A stretch of 13,387 nucleotides of DNA, from NCBI GenBank assembly GCA_023230425.1, contig JALNXI010000024.1:1-13387 (forward strand), read 5' to 3'. The notes below the pieces were generated by a model, which was not told the origin of the DNA, ran no database searches, and was given only the letters and a program-made list of their open reading frames with translations. This document shows, in pieces, positions 6,549 to 12,887 of this stretch; the stretch's first letter is position 1, and each line of letters starts with the position of its first letter. Made by a program: the position numbers and the translations under genes. The DNA is from Methanoculleus sp. GTDB taxonomy: Archaea; Halobacteriota; Methanomicrobia; Methanomicrobiales; Methanoculleaceae.

Positions 6549-8615
6549 TCACTGCACCCCCGTGATCTTCTCGACAGAAACCGCACAGTGCTTCAACTCC
6601 GGCATCTTGGAGAGCGGGTCGAGAGCGTCGTTCGTCAGCATGTTCGCAGACGCGTCCGCGAAGTGCATCGCCATCATCAGGACGCCGGGCCCGACCTCAT
6701 CGGTCACCCTGGCGAGGCTCTCTGCCTCACCGCGCCTGCTGCGGAGCTTGATCTTCTCTCCGTCCTGGATCTTCAGCCGCGCGGCATCCTCTTTGTTGAT
6801 CTGCACGTAGCCTTCGGGCACCTCGTGGTGAAGCATCTTCGCCCGTCCGGTCTGGGTCCGGGTGTGGTAGTGGAAGATCAGGCGTCCGGTCATCAGGGTG
6901 AACGGATACTCGGCGTCGGCGACCTCCGCAGGCGGCCGGTACTCGAGCCCGAAGAAGGTTCCGAGGCCGTCGGCCGCGGAGAACTTCTCGCGGTGCAGGA
7001 TCGGTGTTCCCGGGTGCTCCAGGGTCGGGCAGGGCCAGTGTACAGACTCCGGCTTCTCCATCCTCGAGTAGGGGATGCCTGCCATCGACGGAGTGACCCG
7101 CCGCATGTCGTCCCAGATATCCTCCGGCGAGTTGAAGTCGAATCCATTGAGGCCGAGTTTGTGGGCCAGGTCGACGAAGATCTGCCAGTCTTCCTTTGAA
7201 TCTCCCGGGGTCTGCACGGCCTTCCTTATACGGTTGACACGCCGTTCGGCGCTGGTGAACGTCCCGTCCTTCTCGGCGAAGGATGCGCCGGGCAGGACCA
7301 CGTCGGCATACTGCGCCGTCTCGGTCATGAAGAGATCCTGCACGACCAGGAAGTCCAGTTTCTCAAGCGACCGCATAACGTGGTTCGAGTTGGGGTAGGA
7401 GACGACCGGATTCAGCGCGAAGATGTACATCGCCTTGATCGGGTCGCCGCACTGGGTGATCTGCTCCGTCAGGGTCACACCGTAATCGCTTGCAAGCCCG
7501 GTGACGCCCCAGAGTTCTTCCATCCGCTTCCGGGCGGCAGGGTCCTCGCACTTCTGGTAGCCGGAGAAGACGTTCGGGTAGGCACCCATGTCGCAGGCGC
7601 CCTGGACGTTGTTCTGGCCACGGAGCGGGTTGACGCCAACTCCCGGTCTGCCGATGTTGCCCGTGAGCATCGAGAGGTTTCCAAGCGACCGAACGTTGTC
7701 CGTGCCGGTCGTGAATTCCGTGATGCCGAGACAGTAGATGATCACCGCGTTCTTGGCGCTGGCGTACATCCGGGCGATCTCCTTGACCCGCTCGGTGGGA
7801 ACGCCGGTGATCGACTCGACATCCGCGTAGTTCTCCACGACCTTCCTCATATCCTCGAATCCCTTCGTCCGCTTCGCGATGAACTCCTTGTCGTGGAGGT
7901 CCTCCTTGATGATCCAGTACATGATCGAGTTGATCAGGGCGATGTTCGTCGAGGGGTTGTAGCGGACGTAGTGGTCGGCCAGGCGCGCGGTTGGGGTGTA
8001 GCGCGGGTCGCAGACGATGAGCGTCTTCCCTGCCTTCTTTGCCTGGAGAATCCGGCGGCCGGCGAGCGGGTGTGCCTCAATCGAGTTTGCCCCGATCATG
8101 AAGATGAGGTCCGTGTTCGCGAGGTCCTCGAAGGGGTTCGTCGCGGCACCGGAGCCGAACGAGAGCGAGAGCCCCGCGACGGACGGCCCGTGGCAGATAC
8201 GCGCGCAGTTGTCGATGTTGTTGGTCTTGAAGGCCACGCGCGCGAGTTTCTGCAAGGCGTAGCATTCTTCGTTCGGCGTCCGGCACGAGACCTGGAACCC
8301 GAGCGATTTCGGCCCGAACTTGTCGCTGATCTCCCGGAACTTGGAGGCCACGAGACCGAGCGCCTCATCCCAGGACGCTTCTTCAAACTTGCCGTTCTTC
8401 TTGATGAGGGGCTTTGTCAGCCGGTCGGGGCTCTGCACGAACTCCCAGCAGGAGACTCCCTTGGGACAGAGTTTTCCCTCATTTATCGGGCTCCTCTTCA
8501 GGGGCTCTACCCCGACGAGTTTGCCGTCGTTCACCACAAGGTTGAGTCCGCACCCTACACCGCAGTACGGGCAGGTCGTGGGAACGTAACGTAACTTTCC
8601 ATTTGTTTCAGCCAT
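6549..8615 (-). CDS. fdhA: formate dehydrogenase alpha subunit, Cys-type
   Basis: This 688-residue catalytic subunit oxidises formate to CO2 on a bis-molybdopterin (Mo or W) cofactor. The N-terminal [4Fe-4S] site is C15-x2-C18-x3-C22...C50. The metal ligand is C141 in CARICHGPSVAGL, followed by the conserved H142; this is the position that is selenocysteine in E. coli FdhF, here a plain TGC codon, so the enzyme is Sec-independent. The central pterin-binding region includes GVNPLRGQNNVQGACDMG. The C-terminal dinucleotide-binding domain starts near 570 (TLMTGRLIFHYHTRTQTGR). Length is typical of methanogen FdhA, and there is no twin-arginine signal, so it is cytoplasmic. ATG at 8615 has GGGAGA at 8622-8627 with 6 nt spacing. 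It is the first gene of the fdhA-fdhB operon, read from a divergent AT-rich promoter region. Confidence 0.97.
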   Translation of the reverse strand: MAETNGKLRYVPTTCPYCGVGCGLNLVVNDGKLVGVEPLKRSPINEGKLCPKGVSCWEFVQSPDRLTKPLIKKNGKFEEASWDEALGLVASKFREISDKFGPKSLGFQVSCRTPNEECYALQKLARVAFKTNNIDNCARICHGPSVAGLSLSFGSGAATNPFEDLANTDLIFMIGANSIEAHPLAGRRILQAKKAGKTLIVCDPRYTPTARLADHYVRYNPSTNIALINSIMYWIIKEDLHDKEFIAKRTKGFEDMRKVVENYADVESITGVPTERVKEIARMYASAKNAVIIYCLGITEFTTGTDNVRSLGNLSMLTGNIGRPGVGVNPLRGQNNVQGACDMGAYPNVFSGYQKCEDPAARKRMEELWGVTGLASDYGVTLTEQITQCGDPIKAMYIFALNPVVSYPNSNHVMRSLEKLDFLVVQDLFMTETAQYADVVLPGASFAEKDGTFTSAERRVNRIRKAVQTPGDSKEDWQIFVDLAHKLGLNGFDFNSPEDIWDDMRRVTPSMAGIPYSRMEKPESVHWPCPTLEHPGTPILHREKFSAADGLGTFFGLEYRPPAEVADAEYPFTLMTGRLIFHYHTRTQTGRAKMLHHEVPEGYVQINKEDAARLKIQDGEKIKLRSRRGEAESLARVTDEVGPGVLMMAMHFADASANMLTNDALDPLSKMPELKHCAVSVEKITGVQ

Positions 8616-8696
8616 TCACATTCTCCCGATAGTTGCATTCAACGTCGGTTGCTGAGCATGTCAGGAAAGCACAGACACACTCACATTAGTTTTACT

Positions 8697-8715
8697 CTAC
8701 TAAGTAGTATATAAA
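8697..8715 (-). promoter_or_regulatory. fdhA promoter TATA box with adjacent palindrome
   Basis: On the minus strand TTTATATA at 8715-8708 matches the archaeal TATA consensus exactly, preceded by an A/T-rich stretch. Start of transcription is expected near 8685-8688, giving an untranslated leader of about 70 nt before the fdhA ATG at 8615. Directly downstream of the TATA box, CTACT-A-AGTAG at 8697-8707 is an 11-nt interrupted palindrome between TATA box and start point, a place where a repressor would block initiation. Confidence 0.6.
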
Positions 8716-8803
8716 TTTAAACTTACTCATTTAACATTCCAGCATATTTCACCAGGTATAATTGATCAGTGTCAGATCTAAACCCGGGCCGATAGAAAAT
8801 AGA

Positions 8804-8824
8804 GTATATCTAAACATTTTATAC
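8804..8824 (+). promoter_or_regulatory. candidate promoter of the fmdE-like gene
   Basis: Two overlapping TATA-like stretches on the plus strand, GTATATC around 8804-8810 and TTTTATAC at 8817-8824, within an A/T-rich block. A start near 8835-8850 would give a leader of 40-50 nt before the TTG at 8887. Which of the two is used cannot be told from the sequence. Confidence 0.45.
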
Positions 8825-8858
8825 GATAAAACGATGAATCCTTGCGAATACACCCAAA

Positions 8859-8876
8859 TTAATTCATTTCAATTAA
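8859..8876. repeat. inverted repeat, candidate operator
   Basis: TTAATT (8859-8864), a 6-nt spacer, then AATTAA (8871-8876): a perfect dyad between the candidate plus-strand promoter and the fmdE-like reading frame. The surroundings are A/T-rich, which makes chance dyads more likely, so support is modest. Confidence 0.35.
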
Positions 8877-8886
8877 CTAAACGTGG

Positions 8887-9576
8887 TTGAACAATCCAAA
8901 ATGTTTACAAATAACCTTGACCAAACACTCTCCCGTGCAACCGAGACTGAACCATACATGGGACGATATCGAGGCCAGGCTCGAGTCAAAAGGCTCTACT
9001 CCGGGATTGATAGAGCATTTTCGGAGATGTATCGACTTTCACACCTTCGCAGCCCCCGGACTTCTGGTCGGAGTCTTCATGGTGGACTACGCCCTGGAAC
9101 TCCTGAACCCTCCTGAGGGCGAGAAGATCTACGCCGTCTGCGAGACCACGAAGTGCCTGCCCGACCCCCTGCAGGTGATTGCCCACTGCACGACCGGCAA
9201 CCACCGCCTCCGGGTGATCCCGATCGGGAAGTTCGCCATCACCATGAACGGGCCGGCCGAAGCTCCGTACGTGAACGGGATCCGGGTCTTCGTCGACGGC
9301 GAGAAGATCGGGCGGTACCCGACGTTTGCCTTATGGTATACCAAAGACCCGCTCTTCGACCCGAGGATCCGGGGCACCGCGCTGATCGACGAGATCATCG
9401 AGGCAGGGCGCGGGTTCCTCTCGCACGAGCGGGTGCGGGTGAAAGTGCCCCAGAAATGGCCTTGGAGATCTGCAATCTGCTCCATCTGCGGCGAGATGGT
9501 TCCTGACAACCTGCTCGTCGACGGAGCCTGCGCCGACTGCCGGTCCCAGTCCTACTACGAGAAGAAGACATACTGA
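8887..9576 (+). CDS. FmdE-family protein with C-terminal zinc ribbon
   Basis: A protein of up to 229 residues belonging to the FmdE family (named for the E subunit of molybdenum formylmethanofuran dehydrogenase). The family core is visible as FHTFAAPGLLVGVFMVDYAL at 51-70 and E86...C90-x2-D93-x2-Q96...C101-T-x-G-N105. The C-terminus has a zinc ribbon, C198-x2-C201 and C215-x2-C218. The usual HGHxCPG metal motif is here HTFAAPG (52-58), so the second His and the Cys are missing. The start is uncertain: TTG 8887 opens the frame, with TTG 8917 and GTG 8935 as alternatives; none has a clear ribosome binding site, and homology-like sequence only begins near residue 24, so GTG 8935 (213 residues) is credible. 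It is divergent from fdhAB and 56 nt before a second FmdE-domain gene. Function unproven; a metal-chaperone or redox-accessory role for Mo/W enzymes is the reasonable guess. Confidence 0.85.
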   Translation: MNNPKCLQITLTKHSPVQPRLNHTWDDIEARLESKGSTPGLIEHFRRCIDFHTFAAPGLLVGVFMVDYALELLNPPEGEKIYAVCETTKCLPDPLQVIAHCTTGNHRLRVIPIGKFAITMNGPAEAPYVNGIRVFVDGEKIGRYPTFALWYTKDPLFDPRIRGTALIDEIIEAGRGFLSHERVRVKVPQKWPWRSAICSICGEMVPDNLLVDGACADCRSQSYYEKKTY

Positions 9577-9632
9577 AGAGATCCCTCCCGGGATGGAGGG
9601 CGCAGGGGGGGCGTAACCCCCATCGAGACTGA

Positions 9633-10454
9633 ATGCACCACACGGAACTCTCCCCTATCGGGCTTGTGCACTCAAGCATCGGCTCACGCAGCGATATGCC
9701 GGTCCAGGGCGTCGACGCCGAGATTGAGATCTTCCCCGCGTACGCCGGGGCGCTCTCCGGCGTCGAGGAGAATTCGCACCTGATCCTGATCTGCTGGCTC
9801 CACGAGGCGGACCGGAGAGTCCTGAAGGCGGTGGCCCGGAAGGTCTCTCGCGACCTCCCGGAGAAGGGCGTCTTCTCCCTCCGCTCTCCGGCGCGGCCAA
9901 ACCCCCTCTCCATCTCGGTGGTGCGACTGCGCGGCGTGCGGGGGGAGCGGTTTCTTGCGCTCGCAAACGTCGACCTGATCGACGGGACGCCGGTGATCGA
10001 CATCAAGCCCTACCAGACGGGATGGGACTGCGTCTTCTCCGCGACCGGCCACGACCGGACCGGGAAGATCCAGAAGATGGGCCCCGGCGAATACCGGGAG
10101 GGCCTCATCCGCGAGGCCGTGAACTACCACGGGGAACTCTGTCCCGGCGTGGCGGTCGCGGTGCGGGTCGCGGAGGCAGCAACGCGCATCCTCAAGTGCG
10201 ACCTCTCGATGCCGCAGGTATCAGTCACCCTCGGCTCCGACCCCTGCATCGCTGATGCACTCATCGGGATCACCGGCGCGCGCCCGGGAAACCGCCGGCT
10301 GGGGTGTTCGGGTGGAAACTGCTACGCCTTTGCCGGTCCCGGAGAAGAGGCCGTCTTCTGCCTTCAGGATGTTCCGGAGAGCGTCGACGCGGTCCTTGCG
10401 TGTAGTGAAGCATCGCTCTTCGACTGCGAGGTCCGCTCCCGGCACAGTCAATAA
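9633..10454 (+). CDS. TrmO/TsaA-like domain fused to FmdE-like domain
   Basis: A 273-residue two-domain protein. Residues 1 to about 140 are a TsaA/UPF0066 (COG1720) fold, the family of TrmO, which methylates t6A37 in tRNA using S-adenosylmethionine. Its signature motifs are PIGLVHSSIG at 8-17, VFSLRSPARPNPLSISVVRL at 80-99, and DGTPVIDIKPY at 117-127. After a short linker, residues about 155-235 are FmdE-like: YHGELCPG at 165-172 with C170, SDPCIADAL at 202-210 with C205 and D208, GN at 219-220, and CSGGNC at 225-230. Unlike its upstream neighbour, this copy keeps the HGxxCPG cysteine. The start ATG 9633 has no good Shine-Dalgarno (a GAG at 9625-9627); a hairpin, CCCTCC/GGAGGG, sits at 9583-9600 in the gap. 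Probably co-transcribed with the preceding fmdE-like gene. Whether it is a tRNA methylase or a metal-linked SAM-dependent enzyme is open. Confidence 0.85.
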   Translation: MHHTELSPIGLVHSSIGSRSDMPVQGVDAEIEIFPAYAGALSGVEENSHLILICWLHEADRRVLKAVARKVSRDLPEKGVFSLRSPARPNPLSISVVRLRGVRGERFLALANVDLIDGTPVIDIKPYQTGWDCVFSATGHDRTGKIQKMGPGEYREGLIREAVNYHGELCPGVAVAVRVAEAATRILKCDLSMPQVSVTLGSDPCIADALIGITGARPGNRRLGCSGGNCYAFAGPGEEAVFCLQDVPESVDAVLACSEASLFDCEVRSRHSQ

Positions 10455-10471
10455 AAAATGGTTATTTTTTA
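10452..10471. terminator. A/T hairpin, bidirectional terminator
   Basis: TAAAAAAT (10452-10459), loop GGTT, ATTTTTTA (10464-10471): a perfect 8-bp dyad whose left arm begins with the TAA stop codon of the TrmO-FmdE gene (10452-10454). Its T6 run on the plus strand at 10465-10470 is a natural archaeal stop signal. It suggests that the moeA-type gene downstream has its own promoter; the same A/T block might also supply that promoter's TATA element. Confidence 0.6.
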
Positions 10472-10498
10472 ACTGGAAGTAACGAATAAGCATGTACC

Positions 10499-10531
10499 TG
10501 CCGGGAGGGGATAAGACCCCTCCATCCGGCA
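10499..10531 (+). promoter_or_regulatory. stem-loop in the leader of the moeA-type gene
   Basis: TGCCGG (10499-10504) pairs with CCGGCA (10526-10531), and GAGGGG (10505-10510) pairs with CCCCTC (10517-10522), closed by the 6-nt loop ATAAGA with a CAT bulge on the 3' side. Twelve GC-rich pairs end 7 nt before the GAGGAGT ribosome binding site at 10539-10545. The position is suited to control of translation initiation, but it is too small for the known Moco riboswitch. Confidence 0.55.
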
Positions 10532-10551
10532 CGCCACCGAGGAGTCACAAG

Positions 10552-12381
10552 ATGCCACGCCGATACCTGAATCTTACACCGCTTCCCGAAGCGCTCGCGG
10601 CCATGCGACGAGCGTTCCCCCCGCCGGACCATGCCGAGACCGTGCCGCTGCGCCTGGCTGTCGATAGGGTGACGGCTGAACCCCTGTACGCAGGCTACTC
10701 CGTCCCCGAGGTCGATATCGCGAAGTTCGACGGCTACGCGGTGAAGAGCGGCGATACCCTGGGAGCACAGGACCAGCGGCCGCTGCCACTCACGGACTGT
10801 GCTCGCATCAATACCGGCGAGCTGCTCCCTCCGTCATTTGACGCCGTCGTCATGGTCGAGGATACTTGGGACGACGGCGGCATACCCTGGGTCAGGAAGT
10901 CCGCCGCGGCCTGGCAGAACGTCCGGCATGCCGGCGAGGATATCCGGGCCGGTGAACTCGTCCTCCCGAAAGGCCACCAGGTCCGGCCGTTTGATCTCGG
11001 GGCGCTCGCGACCTACGGCATAACCCGGGTGCGCGTGCGATCGGTCCGGGTCGGCATCGTCCCGACGGGGAGCGATCTCGTGCCGCTCGGCGTAGCGCCC
11101 GAGCCCGGTCAGACGGTCGAGACGAACACCCTCATGGCGGAGGCCTACCTCACCCGGATGGGGGCGACCTGCCGCCGGTATGGTATCGTCCCCGACGACC
11201 CCGACCGGATCCAGGAGGCGGTGCAGGAGGCGGTTGCCGAGAACGACCTCGTCATCGTCTCAGCAGGTTCGTCGGCCGGCACACGGGACTTCTCCCGGGA
11301 TGTCGTCGGCGCGCTCGGGGAGATCATCTTCCACGGCATCGCTGTCCGGCCGGGAAAACCTGTGCTGCTCGCGAGCGTCGACGGCAAACCGGTCCTCGGG
11401 ATGCCGGGCTACCCGGTTGCCGCGCAGACCGTCCTCCGGGAGGTTGCCGGGGACCTGCTCGCGTGGTGGGGGCTCTCACCACTCCGGGGCGAGGAACTGG
11501 ACGTCCGGCTGTCGCGGAGGCTGGCGTCCGATCTCGGATTTGACGAGTTCGTCCCGGTCTCGGTCGGGCGGGTGGACGGCACCTGCTTTGCGACCCCCCA
11601 TCCCCGGGGCGGGGGCATCCAGATGGCAGTGGTCCGGGCGAACGGTTACATCCACATCCCGGCCGTTCGCGAGGGGATCGAGGCGGGCGAGGAAGTGCGT
11701 GTCCGGCTCACCGTCCCGCCGGCCGAGATCGCCCGTACGCTCATCTGCGTCGGCCAGCGCGATCCAGCCCTGAGCAAACTCAGAAACTGCCTCTCCGATA
11801 CCGGTTACATGCTCCATTGCTGCAACGCATCGACGGTTGGAGCGGTGCTCGCTATACGGGCGAAGACCTGTCATGCCGCGTCAGTCTGTATCCCGGAGAC
11901 CGAAGCGGCCTGGAACGACCAGGTGCTCCGGTACCTGCCGGAAGTCGACCTCCTGCGGGTGCAGGTGGCCCGGACGGAACTCGGGGTTGTCTCGGCCAGC
12001 GACCTGGATCCCGGCAGCGTAGCGTCGCTCAGGTTCATCAACCGCCCGAAAGGGTCGGCGGCGCGGGTCTTCCTCGACGCATGGCTGGACCGGCAGGGTA
12101 TCGATCCCGGCCGCATCACCGGATACGAGCATGAGGTGCGGACGCCCGGTGCCGTCGCCACGGCCGTCAGCAACGGGTTTGCTGACGCAGGTGTCTGCCC
12201 GGCCCGCACGGCGCGGGAGGCGGGGCTCCGGTTCACCCCGCTCGGCTACGAGTCGTGCGACCTCCTGGTCCGGGAGGAACTTGTCGCGGACGAAGGCGTC
12301 GCAAGCCTCATCCGGGCTGCCCGGTCGCCGGAGCTCCGTGCGTTTCTCAGTTCAGCAGGGAAGGGACGAGACCCCGCGTGA
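10552..12381 (+). CDS. MoeA fused to PBP-like domain
   Basis: A 609-residue fusion. Residues 1 to about 390 are MoeA, which inserts molybdate or tungstate into adenylylated molybdopterin. Its marks are FDGYAV, PTGSDLV, ETNTLM, VSAGSSAGTRDF, VRPGKPVLL and GMPGYPVAA. About 395-605 is the PBP-like domain (PF12727 type) often fused to archaeal MoeA (starting near GQRDPALSKLR, with SLRFINRPKGSAARVFLDAW, IDPGRITGYEHE and SPELRAFLSS), thought to bind the oxyanion or another ligand. Its first half is unusual: the glycine-rich stretch typical of the family is replaced by a cysteine-containing one (C413, C423, C424, C440, C446). ATG 10552 is chosen because GAGGAGT lies 6 nt upstream; the frame is open to 10492, but that extension would translate the leader hairpin. 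It probably matures the cofactor of FdhA and other Mo/W enzymes. Confidence 0.9.
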   Translation: MPRRYLNLTPLPEALAAMRRAFPPPDHAETVPLRLAVDRVTAEPLYAGYSVPEVDIAKFDGYAVKSGDTLGAQDQRPLPLTDCARINTGELLPPSFDAVVMVEDTWDDGGIPWVRKSAAAWQNVRHAGEDIRAGELVLPKGHQVRPFDLGALATYGITRVRVRSVRVGIVPTGSDLVPLGVAPEPGQTVETNTLMAEAYLTRMGATCRRYGIVPDDPDRIQEAVQEAVAENDLVIVSAGSSAGTRDFSRDVVGALGEIIFHGIAVRPGKPVLLASVDGKPVLGMPGYPVAAQTVLREVAGDLLAWWGLSPLRGEELDVRLSRRLASDLGFDEFVPVSVGRVDGTCFATPHPRGGGIQMAVVRANGYIHIPAVREGIEAGEEVRVRLTVPPAEIARTLICVGQRDPALSKLRNCLSDTGYMLHCCNASTVGAVLAIRAKTCHAASVCIPETEAAWNDQVLRYLPEVDLLRVQVARTELGVVSASDLDPGSVASLRFINRPKGSAARVFLDAWLDRQGIDPGRITGYEHEVRTPGAVATAVSNGFADAGVCPARTAREAGLRFTPLGYESCDLLVREELVADEGVASLIRAARSPELRAFLSSAGKGRDPA

Positions 12382-12407
12382 CGCGCGCTCTGTCTCTCGC
12401 GTCACGC
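12376..12407. repeat. 10-bp perfect inverted repeat at the end of the moeA-type gene
   Basis: GCGTGACGCG (12376-12385) and CGCGTCACGC (12398-12407) are exact reverse complements around a 12-nt loop. The left arm contains the TGA stop codon (12379-12381). There is no T-run after it, so it is either an mRNA 3'-end structure or a dyad binding site ahead of the next gene. Confidence 0.6.
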
Positions 12408-12449
12408 ATACTCGAAAAGAACATCTCTCTTTCAGTGAGACTACTCTTC

Positions 12450-12878
12450 ATGCCAGTCAGCGAACAGACACAGAACCAGATCAGGGCAGTGCTCCGGCAG
12501 ATGGCAAAAGCCACTGCAAAAAAAGATATTGATGGCGTGGTGGCGCTCGCCGACCCCAATTTTCGGGCGTTCGGGACCGGCCCCGACGAGAAGGCTATCG
12601 GGAGGGAGGCCTACCGCCGGCACCTTGAGCGCGACTTTTCGCAGGCAGAGACAATATCGCTTGAGTTCTCCGATATCTATATCGGTGCCGAGGGGACGGT
12701 TGCGTGGGTTATGGCCGATATGGCGTACCACGTCGTCGCCGACGGTGCCCCGCAGACCCTGAACGGGCGGCTGACAGCGGTGCTCCGGGGGACAGGCCAT
12801 GCATGGGTCTTTGTCCAGATGCACTACTCTTTCCCGGCGTCGGGCCAGGAGGCCGGGCGGTCGTATCCGACGGCGTAA
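12450..12878 (+). CDS. SnoaL-like / NTF2-fold protein
   Basis: A 142-residue protein with the pattern of SnoaL_3/DUF4440-type NTF2-fold domains: an amphipathic N-terminal helix (residues 5-34, MAKATAKKDIDGVVALADP region), a central FRAFGTGPDEKAIGREAYRR block, then the characteristic paired strands VAWVMADMAYHVV and GRLTAVLRGTGHAWVFVQMH with a conserved C-terminal His in MHYSF. Such domains are small cone-shaped pockets used as ligand binders or enzymes; nothing here specifies a substrate. The frame is open from 12255, but that part overlaps the moeA-type gene, and ATG 12450 gives the normal family length; GTGAG at 12435-12439 is a distant, weak ribosome binding site. No signal peptide or membrane segment is seen. 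It follows the moeA-type gene by 68 nt on the same strand, but a functional link is not evident. Confidence 0.75.
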   Translation: MPVSEQTQNQIRAVLRQMAKATAKKDIDGVVALADPNFRAFGTGPDEKAIGREAYRRHLERDFSQAETISLEFSDIYIGAEGTVAWVMADMAYHVVADGAPQTLNGRLTAVLRGTGHAWVFVQMHYSFPASGQEAGRSYPTA

Positions 12879-12882
12879 CTCC

Positions 12883-12887
12883 TTTTT
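12883..12887 (+). terminator. T-tract terminator after the SnoaL-like gene
   Basis: TTTTT four bases after the TAA stop codon (12876-12878), within CTCCTTTTTCGG. Oligo-T of this length is a usual archaeal termination signal; the GC-rich hairpin at 12927-12946 further downstream has no T-run of its own. Confidence 0.45.

Noticed and set aside
5228..6565. A 445-codon open frame on the plus strand opposite fdhB
   Set aside because: It is antisense to a clear fdhB; the translation is low-complexity and resembles no family. The similar 404-codon frame at 7380-8594 opposite fdhA is rejected for the same reason.
8193..8195. A selenocysteine codon in fdhA
   Set aside because: The codon for residue 141, the metal-ligand position, reads TGC on the coding strand, so the enzyme is of the cysteine type.
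12255..12449. Upstream extension of the SnoaL-like protein into the moeA-type gene
   Set aside because: The extension overlaps the C-terminal coding region of the moeA-type gene and the 10-bp dyad. The NTF2-fold family length is reached from ATG 12450.
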